From: CAMTWZ01 sp041749075
GTDB lineage: Bacteria; Bacteroidota; Rhodothermia; Balneolales; HLUCCA01
Assembly: GCA_041749075.1 (NCBI GenBank)
Contig: JBGTBY010000013.1
Coordinates: 1-42,657 of the forward strand
Length of the DNA: 42,657 nucleotides
Reading direction: 5' to 3'
Shown here: positions 26,701-34,605 of the stretch, in pieces
How positions within the stretch are numbered: the first letter of the stretch is position 1
Layout: each line of letters opens with the position of its first letter
The notes under the pieces: generated by a model
The model's input: only the letters and a program-made list of their open reading frames with translations
Database searches by the model: none
What the model was told of the DNA's origin: nothing
Position numbers and translations under genes: made by a program

Positions 26701-27516
26701 TTATTTCACCAGCGTGATGCTTCGAACCTGTAGCTGATCCTCTGTCTGCAGGCGGACGAAATAAATCCCGCTTGCGAGACCATCTGCCGAAAACCGGACC
26801 GAATGCGAACCGGCCGGCATCACGCCATCCACCAAAACCGCGATTTCCCGCCCGAGGATGTCATGCACCGATATTCGGGTATGTAGGGACGCAAGATCTT
26901 GCGTCCCTACAGTGAAACCAATCATCGTGCTCGGATTAAACGGATTCGGATAGGGCGCCAGCAACCGTGTCTCATTCGGGCGATCATCCTCATGATCATC
27001 AATGCTCACAATTCGGGCCAGTTCGGCATCAATCACAGCTTTCACCGCAGCTACATCCGTATTTACAAATCCGGTTCCGCGATAGAGTAATTTTCCATCC
27101 GAGCCGATCACAACGGACCTGTCGTAGCTCGAAAAATTTCCATAGTAGGCGTTGAGCACGTTCCGGCCGTTCAGCAACAGCGGATACGTGATGCCCGTGA
27201 CCGATCGGAATGTATTGTTCGTGGATGTGGGATCGTTCCAGGTATCGATGCCAATCGCTACGAACGAATCGTTCGATTTATATGTCTGATGGATCTGGGA
27301 TTCGGTGACCGGTCCGTTCGCCCGGCAATGTGGACATCCCGCCCCGTACATAAAAATGTATACAACTTTTCCACTGAGTCCGGGCAGCGAGACGGTTGCG
27401 CCTCCACCCAATGGCGATAAGGAAAATGTTGGTGCAGGCTGACCAACCACCGCTTGCGCGGATGCGGACGGCACAACAGCCATCATGATGACAGCGAACA
27501 GTAGGATTGTTTTCAT
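26701..27516 (-). CDS. Secreted redoxin with T9SS type A sorting domain
   Basis: The 271-residue product has a Sec signal peptide (MKTILLFAVIMMAVVPSASA), a thioredoxin-like AhpC/TlpA-type domain (about 22-170) with an active-site CPHC in YGAGCPHCRANG near residue 58, and a C-terminal T9SS sorting domain starting at PYPNPFNPST near 190 and ending DQLQVRSITLVK. It should be exported and attached to or released from the cell surface. CPHC is the dithiol of oxidising DsbA-type proteins, whereas most TlpA proteins have CxPC. I used ATG 27516; a longer frame to 27822 is only a shadow inside the upstream gene. A palindrome sits in the sorting domain (26883-26910). Confidence 0.88.
   Translation of the reverse strand: MKTILLFAVIMMAVVPSASAQAVVGQPAPTFSLSPLGGGATVSLPGLSGKVVYIFMYGAGCPHCRANGPVTESQIHQTYKSNDSFVAIGIDTWNDPTSTNNTFRSVTGITYPLLLNGRNVLNAYYGNFSSYDRSVVIGSDGKLLYRGTGFVNTDVAAVKAVIDAELARIVSIDDHEDDRPNETRLLAPYPNPFNPSTMIGFTVGTQDLASLHTRISVHDILGREIAVLVDGVMPAGSHSVRFSADGLASGIYFVRLQTEDQLQVRSITLVK
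26883..26910. repeat. Perfect 28 bp palindrome inside the T9SS sorting domain
   Basis: The half-site GTAGGGACGCAAGA is followed exactly by its reverse complement. It is translated in frame as roughly VGTQDLASLH, inserted between the YPNPFNPSTMIGF linker and the RISVHDILGRE strand of the sorting domain. Ordinary sorting domains are shorter at this point. The outer GTAGGG...CCCTAC bases match the intergenic hairpins near 30978 and 12332. Confidence 0.85.
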
Positions 27517-27520
27517 GGGT

Positions 27521-28924
27521 TCAGAATCGGGTGATAAGTTTGACTTCCGCGCCCTCGAAATCGAGAACGTCATAGCAAATACCGGAGGTGCATGCGGGTC
27601 CGCCGCGACGTGTGCCAGCGAAAACATCGAGTCGATGCGGGCCTTTGGATTGCCACGAGAGGTTTCCACCGAGCCAATTGCGTCCATCCGATGTGGTTTC
27701 GGCAGTGGTTCCGACAGACCACGTTTCGACCGCGCTCCACGCCATGGCGAGATATCCGTTTCGAACGACATCCCCACCGGCTTGATCGAACCGTTGCGCT
27801 TGCAGGTTGATGGTGAATCCACCCGCGCGTCCGGCCGGGATCATCAACTGTCCGCCGGCGGTACGACGCCCGGTTTCACCCAATAAGTCGTCAGAACCCG
27901 CCTCCACAAACACTTTCAGCTTTTTATGGGCCACTTCCGCATATGTGGACTGATAACGAAAGGTGCGGAACAACTCATTCCGAGCTTGGGAGCGGTTCAG
28001 AGTTAAGATTGTAGATTGCCCTAGCGGGATGTAGGCTTCGACCTGGAACCCGCGTTCGTCCGTGGTTTCGAGCACATGCGTGCTGCGATTGAGCAAAGCC
28101 CAAGGCTGCTCGCGCACGAGCGGCGGCGGATCGTTGAACCCGGCTCCGAGCCGGAAATCATGGTATCGTTTGAGCTCGATGCTGAGTCCGACCGGACCCA
28201 CTGCCCCATCCGCGCTCACATACGCCGCATACGCCGGATCGCCGGATGACGTGCGACGCGCGTATTCCGAATAGAGGTTCCATCCGAATAGCGGGATTTC
28301 CACATGACCCATCGCGAAACCTCGGCTGCCGAACGCATCGATGTGCCGCATGAACGCGCCTCCGACCGTACTATTGAAAGGGGCCGCCACATATCCTGTG
28401 AGCGCTTCAATGCCATCTGGACGTCGATCGTCTTCCGGCAATCCGGGTGGAAGAATGTTCCACAAGGGACGTCCTTTGATCGCCCGGAACCCATAATTGC
28501 CCGCATCCACCCCAGCCGATGCGCCGAACAGGTCGCGCTGAAACGCATACCGGGTACGATAAGCGGCGTCTTCGTAAATGGTGCCGGGGATTTCATAGGT
28601 GCGGAGCAGGAGTCCGCGACCGATGGTTTCATTCAGGTGTCCTAAGCGGACAGCGTACATCCCAGATAGATAGGTGAACCGCACACGTGTGGGTTCGAGA
28701 TAGCGACGAAAGGATTCTTGCGACTCGTAGCTTTCAAAACGCGATTCGATGCGGAATGGACCGTCTTTCCAAGCCAGATTCAACTGATTGTATAAGCTGG
28801 AACGGTCTTTCGGGCGTTGGTCCGGCAGATTCCCGATCTGAAACTCCCCGATATGAGAGCCACTTATTTGCGCGGCGAGCGACATCGGCGCGAGACAACA
28901 TAGAAGTAGCGCCAAGGTCCGCAT
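27521..28924 (-). CDS. DUF6029-like outer-membrane beta-barrel protein
   Basis: The 467-residue protein begins with a Sec signal (MRTLALLLCCLAPMSLAAQ) and continues as alternating amphipathic strands (YNQLNLAWKDGPFRIESRFE, VRFTYLSGMYAVRLGHLNET) ending in the aromatic terminal Phe of outer-membrane proteins (GAEVKLITRF). The sequence pattern resembles DUF6029 proteins of Bacteroidota. The function is unknown. It lies between a TlpA-like thioredoxin (start/stop overlap TGATG) and the T9SS-exported redoxin (4 bp gap), a compact three-gene operon. Confidence 0.8.
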   Translation of the reverse strand: MRTLALLLCCLAPMSLAAQISGSHIGEFQIGNLPDQRPKDRSSLYNQLNLAWKDGPFRIESRFESYESQESFRRYLEPTRVRFTYLSGMYAVRLGHLNETIGRGLLLRTYEIPGTIYEDAAYRTRYAFQRDLFGASAGVDAGNYGFRAIKGRPLWNILPPGLPEDDRRPDGIEALTGYVAAPFNSTVGGAFMRHIDAFGSRGFAMGHVEIPLFGWNLYSEYARRTSSGDPAYAAYVSADGAVGPVGLSIELKRYHDFRLGAGFNDPPPLVREQPWALLNRSTHVLETTDERGFQVEAYIPLGQSTILTLNRSQARNELFRTFRYQSTYAEVAHKKLKVFVEAGSDDLLGETGRRTAGGQLMIPAGRAGGFTINLQAQRFDQAGGDVVRNGYLAMAWSAVETWSVGTTAETTSDGRNWLGGNLSWQSKGPHRLDVFAGTRRGGPACTSGICYDVLDFEGAEVKLITRF

Positions 28925-29409
28925 CAGTCGATTCCTAAGGCTTTTTGGATGTCGGCCTTGATGCGGGCTTCCAATCCGGGTCGGTAGCCGGCATAAATGT
29001 GCAGGATTTTGTCAGTTTTGGCGTCGATCAGGACGACAGTAGGCATCGCTTCGACGTTCAGATCCGACATCACCGTGTAATCGGGATCCAGCAAAATCGG
29101 ATAGGTGACGCCGAAGGAATGTAAGTAGGGACGCAATTTCGAGGTGTTCCGCGGACCGTCGACATTGATTCCGATCACGGAAAGTCCTTTCGAGCCGAAC
29201 TCCTTATGCAGGTCGACGATGCCGGGAATGGCTTCGGCGCATGGGAGGCACCACGTGGCCCAGAAATCAATGAGAATGAGTCCGTCGCCCTTCAATTGGG
29301 AATAGGAGTCCATGGAACCGGACAACGACTTCAGACGGAAATCCGACACCTGCGCGGTGAGCGAGGTGGAAATGGATAGGAATAGAATGAGGATCCATGA
29401 TGTGCGCAT
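28924..29409 (-). CDS. TlpA-family periplasmic thiol-disulfide reductase
   Basis: This 161-residue protein has a signal peptide (MRTSWILILFLSISTSLTAQ) and a thioredoxin fold with the active site WCLPC in IDFWATWCLPCAEAIPGI near residue 54, and a cis-Pro loop EAMPTVVLID near 117. Such proteins reduce disulfides in the periplasm, for example in cytochrome c maturation or copper-site assembly. It is the first gene of the operon with the DUF6029 barrel and the secreted redoxin, and is divergent from gltX across a 54 bp spacer. Confidence 0.9.
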   Translation of the reverse strand: MRTSWILILFLSISTSLTAQVSDFRLKSLSGSMDSYSQLKGDGLILIDFWATWCLPCAEAIPGIVDLHKEFGSKGLSVIGINVDGPRNTSKLRPYLHSFGVTYPILLDPDYTVMSDLNVEAMPTVVLIDAKTDKILHIYAGYRPGLEARIKADIQKALGID

Positions 29410-29463
29410 TCTTCACTGACGAGCGAAGCGTGGGGTTGATTGCAAGTCCGTATCTTTAGGCCT

Positions 29464-30981
29464 ATGAAATCCAACGTCAGAGTCCGCTTCGCGCCATCCC
29501 CAACCGGCATGCTTCACATCGGGGGTTTGCGCACCGCCCTGTTCAATTATTTGTTTGCCAAACATCACGGCGGCACCTTCATCCTCCGCATCGAAGACAC
29601 CGACCAGAACCGGTATGTGGATGATGCCGAGAACGATATCATCAAATCGTTGGAGTGGGCCGGACTGAAGGTGGATGAGGGTCCTCAACAAGGTGGACCC
29701 TGCGCGCCCTATCGCCAAAGCGAGCGCTCATTATTATATCGGAAACACGCCGAGGAATTGGTGGAAGCGGGCCATGCGTATTATGCCTTCGACACCACGG
29801 ATGAGATCGAGGCCATGCGCGAGCGCCTCATCAAGAGCGGAAATCCATCTCCTAAATACGATTCCATCACGCGTCAGAGCATGAAAAACAGCCTCACGCT
29901 GCCTCAGGAAGAGGTCAAGCGTCGGTTGGATGCGGGCGAAGAACATGTGATCCGCCTGAAAGTGCCGCGTCGGGAAACCATCAAGTTCGATGATCTCATC
30001 CGCGGAACGGTTTCCTTCGATAGCGCGATGCTGGACGACCAAGTTCTGATGAAATCTGACGGACTTCCGACCTATCACCTCGCGAATGTGGTGGACGATC
30101 ACACCATGGAGATTTCGCATGTGATCCGCGGTGAAGAATGGCTGAGCTCCGCGCCGAAACACATCCTGTTGTATCAATATTTCGGATGGACGCCCCCAAC
30201 GATGGCGCATTTGCCGCTGATCATGAGTCCGGCGGGCGGAAAGTTGTCGAAACGGAATGCCGAAGAACTCGGAATTCCGGTAAACGTGCGCGATTACGTG
30301 AAAGGATTTTACGAGCCGGAAGCATTAGTGAATTTCCTGGCGTTTTTGGGATGGAACCCCGGCGACGACCGCGAGCAGATGACGATGGACCAACTGATTT
30401 CCGAATTTTCGTTGGAACGTGTGAGCAAAGCTGGCGCCGTATTCAACATGAAAAAGTTGTTATGGTACAACGAACAGTATTTCCGGGCGCGGACGCCCCA
30501 ACAATTGTTATCCTCGCTCAAAGATTGGATCGTGCGGCATAAGGATGATTTGGATGATGCCTTCATCACTGCGTTTGTCTCTCATAGCGATGAGGAAAAT
30601 GCGGGCGTGATCGGCATCATGTCCGACCGCGTGAGTGGAATCCACGATATCGCCGAGAACATACAGTACTTCTATGTGGCGCCGAGTGCGTTCAAGCCGG
30701 AAGACATGTCCAAAGCCTGGAAGCCGGGATCGAGCGAGCTCGTCGCGGCGTATGTGGAGCGCGTATCGGGGATGAATCCGTTCGCCGCCCAGCCCCTCCA
30801 CGATGCTTTGCATGCGCTGGCTACGGAAAAAGGCGTGGGATTAGGAAAGCTCATGCAGCCCCTTCGCTTGGCCTTGACCGGGAAGACCTTTGGTCCGGAT
30901 CTGTTCGAGTTTCAAGAGAGGATCGGGAAAGAGGAGAGTTTAGCGCGCCTAGGGAACGCCCTCGAGGTGTTTGGGGCGTAG
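29464..30981 (+). CDS. gltX: Glutamyl-tRNA synthetase
   Basis: The 505-residue class I synthetase charges tRNA-Glu. The HIGH-type motif is in RFAPSPTGMLHIGGLRTALF (about 6-25), the glutamate-site region FILRIEDTDQNR near 40, and the KMSKS-type loop reads GGKLSKRNAEELG near 258. ATG 29464 matches the family start; an upstream in-frame codon at 29440 adds eight residues that overlap the divergent promoter region. The stop codon TAG (30979-30981) lies within a short hairpin that may act as its terminator. Confidence 0.96.
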   Translation: MKSNVRVRFAPSPTGMLHIGGLRTALFNYLFAKHHGGTFILRIEDTDQNRYVDDAENDIIKSLEWAGLKVDEGPQQGGPCAPYRQSERSLLYRKHAEELVEAGHAYYAFDTTDEIEAMRERLIKSGNPSPKYDSITRQSMKNSLTLPQEEVKRRLDAGEEHVIRLKVPRRETIKFDDLIRGTVSFDSAMLDDQVLMKSDGLPTYHLANVVDDHTMEISHVIRGEEWLSSAPKHILLYQYFGWTPPTMAHLPLIMSPAGGKLSKRNAEELGIPVNVRDYVKGFYEPEALVNFLAFLGWNPGDDREQMTMDQLISEFSLERVSKAGAVFNMKKLLWYNEQYFRARTPQQLLSSLKDWIVRHKDDLDDAFITAFVSHSDEENAGVIGIMSDRVSGIHDIAENIQYFYVAPSAFKPEDMSKAWKPGSSELVAAYVERVSGMNPFAAQPLHDALHALATEKGVGLGKLMQPLRLALTGKTFGPDLFEFQERIGKEESLARLGNALEVFGA

Positions 30982-31004
30982 GGGCGGATCGCATCCGCCA
31001 CTAC
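30978..31004. repeat. GGGCGGAT/ATCCGCC hairpin overlapping the gltX stop
   Basis: GTAGGGGCGGATC is followed by GCATCCGCCACTAC, a near-perfect inverted repeat. The gltX TAG is formed by the second to fourth bases. It belongs to the hairpin family also seen at 12282, 31724, 33017 and 35296, and could serve as a terminator although no U-tract follows. Confidence 0.8.
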
Positions 31005-31013
31005 AGATAGCAT

Positions 31014-31148
31014 GGTATAGAGTACTGCTGTCCGCAAGTCCCTCTTATCCTCAATTTATCTCGCTCCATATCTCACATTCGCCGATTGACTGATATAAAA
31101 ATGAAATTATTGCACAGATTTCACAGAGAAATTACGTAACGATTTCGG
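31014..31148. repeat. Composite intergenic repeat, copy A
   Basis: It is built of the modules GGTATAGAGTACTG, CTGTCCGCAAGT (31028-31039), CGCCGATTGACTGATAT (31080-31096) and TGCACAGATTTCACAGAG then AAATTACGTAACGATTT (31111-31145). The same modules in the same order and spacing recur at 32867-33000 and 35352-35478. No open reading frame is shared by all copies. It lies between gltX and the vapB remnant. Confidence 0.85.
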
Positions 31149-31174
31149 TTCTAATTGACCACAATTCGTCATAC

Positions 31175-31195
31175 TATGACCTATTCATGGTCATA
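31175..31195. promoter_or_regulatory. Inverted-repeat operator candidate upstream of the antitoxin gene
   Basis: TATGACC (31175-31181) and GGTCATA (31189-31195) form a perfect inverted repeat ending 2 bp before the antitoxin ATG. Type II toxin-antitoxin operons are normally autorepressed from such sites, so this is a likely binding site for the Phd/VapB-type protein. It could also occlude ribosome access. Confidence 0.55.
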
Positions 31196-31197
31196 AA

Positions 31198-31491
31198 ATG
31201 AGCGAAAAAACAATACCTGCTGGAGAGTTCAAAGCCAAGTGCTTAGGACTTTTAGACGACGTTAATCGGACGGGCCAACCCATTGTCATCACAAAACATG
31301 GAAAAGCTGTCGCGCGACTCATCCCCGTCAAACCAGGTGTGGAGGAGGTGCGGAAAACCATTCGATTCAGCATCGCCGCTGACATTGTGGAACCGCTTGA
31401 CGCTGAAGACTGGGGCGATTTCGCAATCCGAAACGCTCGGACTTTCCATTATATCGTGCATGGAAGCCGCCATACTGATTCGCAAGGGTAA
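31198..31491 (+). CDS. Phd/YefM-type antitoxin with altered C-terminus
   Basis: The 97-residue frame begins as a Phd/YefM (VapB-like) antitoxin: IPAGEFKAKCLGLLDDVNRT then GQPIVITKHGKAVARLIPVK, the AbrB-unrelated DNA-binding domain. The normal toxin-binding tail reaches about IVEPLDAEDW (residue 72), after which the frame runs into toxin sequence in the wrong frame (GDFAIRNARTFHYIV...). So the last ~25 residues are junk created by a deletion that joined the end of the antitoxin gene to the middle of vapC. DNA binding may survive. Confidence 0.8.
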   Translation: MSEKTIPAGEFKAKCLGLLDDVNRTGQPIVITKHGKAVARLIPVKPGVEEVRKTIRFSIAADIVEPLDAEDWGDFAIRNARTFHYIVHGSRHTDSQG

Positions 31492-31723
31492 GATCCGAAT
31501 TGAACAATCCCTTGAAAATTGGATGGAGCAGATGACGAATGTGTATCGACTCGACATCCTACCTATCACACCATCTATTGTGATTCGAGCCAATACGTTG
31601 CATGATTTCCATCCGGATCCGGCGGATCGGATTATTGCCGCGACATCTATCGCGCATGGCATCCCGCTGATTACCAAAGATCGAGTACTTTCCTCTCGAA
31701 AAGATATTCAGACGATTTGGTGA
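31415..31723 (+). pseudogene. VapC-type PIN toxin, 5'-deleted remnant
   Basis: In the frame starting at 31415, AISQSETLGLSIISCMEAAI then LIRKGKIRIEQSLENWMEQM and DFHPDPADRIIAATSIAHGI then PLITKDRVLSS match the last two thirds of VapC PIN proteins. The first ~30 residues, including the LLDTH active-site Asp, are missing, and there is no start codon in context. The deletion also fused the antitoxin out of frame upstream. Without the first Asp the nuclease should be inactive. Confidence 0.85.
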
Positions 31724-31750
31724 GGCGGGGCGGATGCCATCCGCCATTAC
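31724..31750. repeat. GGGCGGAT/ATCCGCC hairpin between convergent genes
   Basis: GCGGGGCGGATGCC and ATCCGCCATTAC form the same type of hairpin as at 30978-31004. It starts one base after the vapC-remnant stop, and the TAA stop of the convergent lipoprotein gene (31747-31749) is within it. A bidirectional terminator role is possible. Confidence 0.78.
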
Positions 31751-32832
31751 ATGGCCTCAGCGGGCCGCATCCTCGAAAACGGATACCCATTGCATCCTGT
31801 GCGCGGATTGGTGCGATCTGGGGCGGATGTGGCTCGAGCGGCATCCTTGTCAGGAGCGCGATACGCCGTGAAGCAAAATCCCCACGTATAGGGTCCCATG
31901 TCTGAAAACGATATCCAATCGATGCGAGTCCATAAACCTGGATCACTCGAATTGCTCGAATCATTCCGAGCGATCACAAACTGATCCGACCTATGCCATT
32001 CAACCAGATGGAACCGGCCATGTGGCATCTGAGTGAACAGGGAATCGTTGATATCATACTGATTGCCATAATCGTCGAGGAAGCGACCATTCATGGCCTG
32101 GTCTTTCTGTGCCGCATCGATCACAACCATCTTCACCGGCTTCTCGATAGCAACCACTTCCAGTCCCATGTCATGAAGCGCATCATTCAGTGATTTGATG
32201 TTGCCCGCTTCCCAAACGAGGTCGATTTCATAGCGCTGGGCATCGGATCCGGAGCTGAAAACGGGTTGCGTGTCCATTACCGTTTCAAGAATGATAGAGA
32301 GCATATGAAGAGTGATTCCCACTCCATCGATTCTGCCATTTATCGGTGTCCATCGGATTCGTGACGCATCCACTTTTTTCAGTGTGATGTCGGCACCTTC
32401 CCGCTTCCGTAATTCAAGAACAGAAAGCGTTCGGGTTTCCTTGGTCATGGAAATCTCGAACGTCGATTCCACTGCATCAACAAATGCCTTCTGAAGCAGG
32501 TCGTCGTCGGGTTCCGGAACGATGATTTCGGCGATGGTTTGATGATCGGGCACATCCACATTCCAAATCATGCGTGGATACGATGTCTTATATGCGGCAC
32601 GGATCAACGAACGCGATGAAACTCCTTTGTAAACGACTTGGCGACCATTGTATACTCCGTTTCGGCAGTAATAGACCATTCTATCATCGACTTCATCCGG
32701 TACGATTTTGATGTCGGCCTTGAAGGGAATGTTGTCTCTTTCGCGGGCGAACTCGAAATGCTCGGAGGAGAAGCGCGATCCGCCGCAGGCAGAAAGCAGG
32801 AGGATGGGGATGATATAGTTGTAGGGGTTCAT
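31747..32832 (-). CDS. Predicted lipoprotein with DUF3738-like domain
   Basis: The 361-residue protein starts with a lipoprotein signal (MNPYNYIIPILLLSAC, lipobox Cys16). Residues about 75-245 resemble the DUF3738/TIGR03435 domain: SSRSLIRAAYKTSYPRMIWN, the LRKREGADITLKK strand, AQRYEIDLVWEAGNIKSLND and DMGLEVVAIEKPVKMVVID. The C-terminal ~110 residues (WTRIDWISFSDMGPYTWGF, TGCNGYPFSRM) form a further segment I cannot name. The final residues (RPAEAM) and stop come from the hairpin repeat. An upstream in-frame extension to 32922 is coded by the composite repeat and is rejected as start. Function unknown. Confidence 0.75.
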   Translation of the reverse strand: MNPYNYIIPILLLSACGGSRFSSEHFEFARERDNIPFKADIKIVPDEVDDRMVYYCRNGVYNGRQVVYKGVSSRSLIRAAYKTSYPRMIWNVDVPDHQTIAEIIVPEPDDDLLQKAFVDAVESTFEISMTKETRTLSVLELRKREGADITLKKVDASRIRWTPINGRIDGVGITLHMLSIILETVMDTQPVFSSGSDAQRYEIDLVWEAGNIKSLNDALHDMGLEVVAIEKPVKMVVIDAAQKDQAMNGRFLDDYGNQYDINDSLFTQMPHGRFHLVEWHRSDQFVIARNDSSNSSDPGLWTRIDWISFSDMGPYTWGFCFTAYRAPDKDAARATSAPDRTNPRTGCNGYPFSRMRPAEAM

Positions 32833-32866
32833 GGGTGGAATGTAGGGGATTTCGAGCTTTACGCAA

Positions 32867-33000
32867 GGTATAGAGTTGTACTGTCCGCAAGTATCACTTT
32901 TGATAGTAAAACCTGATCCCATCGCTCCTAATCGCCGATTGACTGATATTAAAATGTAATTATTGCACAGATTTCACAGAGAAATTACGTAATGATTTGC
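32867..33000. repeat. Composite intergenic repeat, copy B
   Basis: Modules: GGTATAGAGTTGTACTG, CTGTCCGCAAGT (32881-32892), CACTTTTGATAGTAAAAC (about 32896-32912), CGCCGATTGACTGATATT (32933-32950) and TGCACAGATTTCACAGAG then AAATTACGTAATGATTT (32964-32998). It is in the same orientation as copies A and C, upstream of the lipoprotein gene. Confidence 0.85.
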
Positions 33001-33016
33001 CCATCGTCATTTCATC

Positions 33017-33057
33017 AAGGGCGGATGCGAGCGTGGCGGATGCCATCCGCCCTTACT
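33017..33057. repeat. Doubled GGGCGGAT hairpin and TTCATCC words
   Basis: AAGGGCGGATGC is followed by GGCGGATGCCATCCGCCCTT, an expanded form of the hairpin family. Directly after it come TTCATCCTTTCATCATCC words (33059-33077), the same words that precede the asparaginase start at 170-211. They overlap the 3' end of the tag gene. Confidence 0.75.
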
Positions 33058-33072
33058 CATTTCATCCTTTCA

Positions 33073-33633
33073 TCATCCCGCCAATTCCGCATACCTAAAA
33101 CACCCCACCAAATGATCATTCACCAGCCCCATGGCTTGCATATGCGCATACATGACGGTGCTGCCTAGGAATTTGAATCCGCGTTTCTTCAGGTCTTTGG
33201 CCAATGCGTCTGACTCGGGGGATGTGGCCGGCGCTTCGCTCATCGTCTCCCATCGGTTGATGATGGGTTTACCGCCCACAAAGCCCCATATATAGGTAGA
33301 AAACGACCCGTATTCGCGCTGAATCTCGATGAAACGCTCCGCATTGTTGATGGTGGCTAGGATCTTCGCCCGGTTCCGGATGATGCCCACATCCTGCATC
33401 AGCTCCTCAACTTTCGCCGCGTCATAATGACGCACAATCTGCGGATCGAACCCCGCGAACGCGCGCCGATACCCCTCGCGACGTTTTAAAATCGTGGCCC
33501 ATGAGAGTCCGGCTTGGGCACTTTCGAGTACGAGGAATTCGAACTGAACCGCGTCGTCGTAAACGGGCACACCCCACTCGTTATCGTGGTAATCGATGTA
33601 GGCTTGGAAGGAAAGGCACCAGGGGCAACGCAT
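33073..33633 (-). CDS. tag: DNA-3-methyladenine glycosylase I
   Basis: The 186-residue protein is a Tag-type base-excision glycosylase, removing 3-methyladenine from DNA. The zinc-snap start MRCPWC, YHDNEWGVPVYDD near residue 15-27, the catalytic-pocket Glu/Trp segment LVLESAQAGLSWATILKRRE near 34-53, and the C-terminal GFKFLGSTVMYAHMQAMG then LVNDHLVGCFR with the second zinc-ligand set are all there. Length is normal. It is a single-gene unit between repeats. A Tag gene outside a repair operon suggests independent acquisition. Confidence 0.95.
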   Translation of the reverse strand: MRCPWCLSFQAYIDYHDNEWGVPVYDDAVQFEFLVLESAQAGLSWATILKRREGYRRAFAGFDPQIVRHYDAAKVEELMQDVGIIRNRAKILATINNAERFIEIQREYGSFSTYIWGFVGGKPIINRWETMSEAPATSPESDALAKDLKKRGFKFLGSTVMYAHMQAMGLVNDHLVGCFRYAELAG

Positions 33634-33660
33634 TGCTGGGGAAATTTTAAATTGTGAATT

Positions 33661-34530
33661 TTAAATGGTGACATCTCGAGATGGATTCGACGCCTCGAAG
33701 TATGATTCGAAAATTTGTGATCCTTTCTTTGGAGCAATCGTGTCCACTTCCATGACGGTGGTGATGAAAGCGAGTTTGTCGTAGGTGTTTCGATCGAGGA
33801 GTTTCAGGATGGGAAGCATCCCTTTTACCAGTCCCATCGGCACAGTTTTCACAGTGTGTTTTGGGGCGATGGCGGATTGAAGGATGTCACATAATTCACG
33901 CCTGGTATAGGTTTTTGGTCCGCCAGCTTCGATGATGAATGAGGGTCCGCCGATGGACGATACCGCGATCTTCGCCACATCCGCCTCATGGATCGGATTC
34001 GTGGTATGATTTCCTTTCCCGAACTGGACCAACAATCCCTTGCGCGCCATGGGAATCATATCATTGAAGGCGCAATACAAGGCGGGCGGTTTAATGATGT
34101 GATGCGTGATGTCCGCTTCCATCAACGTTTTCTCGAATGCATGATGCGATGAGAAATACGCCAGGTCCGGATATCGCTCCGAGTGATACGCCGAGATATA
34201 AACAAATTCGGAGCACCGATTTACCAACGCTTCATTGAGAATCTTCACATTCAACAGATAATCGATGTCATGGAAACTCGGTTTGCTGCGATCCATCGGC
34301 GAAACCGGTTTTCCGATGGCGGAAACAACGACATCCTGACCCGCACATAATCCTTTTAGCTGCTCGGGATCGTTCGGATCGGCTACGCAAACCGTGCATC
34401 CAAGCTTTTCATAGAACTGTGAAATCTGTGCATGGCGGATGACGACGGTTGTTGAATGTCCGGCCTTTACCAGCTCAGAAGCCAGTGCCCGACCGACGTT
34501 TCCGGAGGCGCCGAAGAGGATGGTGTTCAA
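33661..34530 (-). CDS. NAD(P)-binding Rossmann-fold (NmrA/SDR-like) protein
   Basis: This 289-residue protein has the nucleotide-binding motif ILFGASGNVGRALASELVKA at its N-terminus, and later VVVSAIGKPVSP and EFVYISAYHSERY, typical of atypical short-chain dehydrogenases related to NmrA and complex I assembly factors. The family start falls at the TTG at 34530 (LNTILFGASG). An in-frame ATG at 34584 adds 18 residues coded by AAGTAGGAAG words, so I prefer TTG. The last residues lie in AATTTTAAAT words. Substrate unknown. Confidence 0.8.
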   Translation of the reverse strand: MNTILFGASGNVGRALASELVKAGHSTTVVIRHAQISQFYEKLGCTVCVADPNDPEQLKGLCAGQDVVVSAIGKPVSPMDRSKPSFHDIDYLLNVKILNEALVNRCSEFVYISAYHSERYPDLAYFSSHHAFEKTLMEADITHHIIKPPALYCAFNDMIPMARKGLLVQFGKGNHTTNPIHEADVAKIAVSSIGGPSFIIEAGGPKTYTRRELCDILQSAIAPKHTVKTVPMGLVKGMLPILKLLDRNTYDKLAFITTVMEVDTIAPKKGSQIFESYFEASNPSRDVTI

Positions 34531-34605
34531 GAAGTAGGAAGGGTGAAGTAGTAAGTAGGAAGATTGTGTAATATGTGATTCCACATAAAATAAACCAATA
34601 CTGTT

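Noticed and set aside
32833..32922. N-terminal extension of the DUF3738-like lipoprotein
   Set aside because: It is translated from composite repeat copy B; the lipoprotein signal starts at the ATG at 32832.
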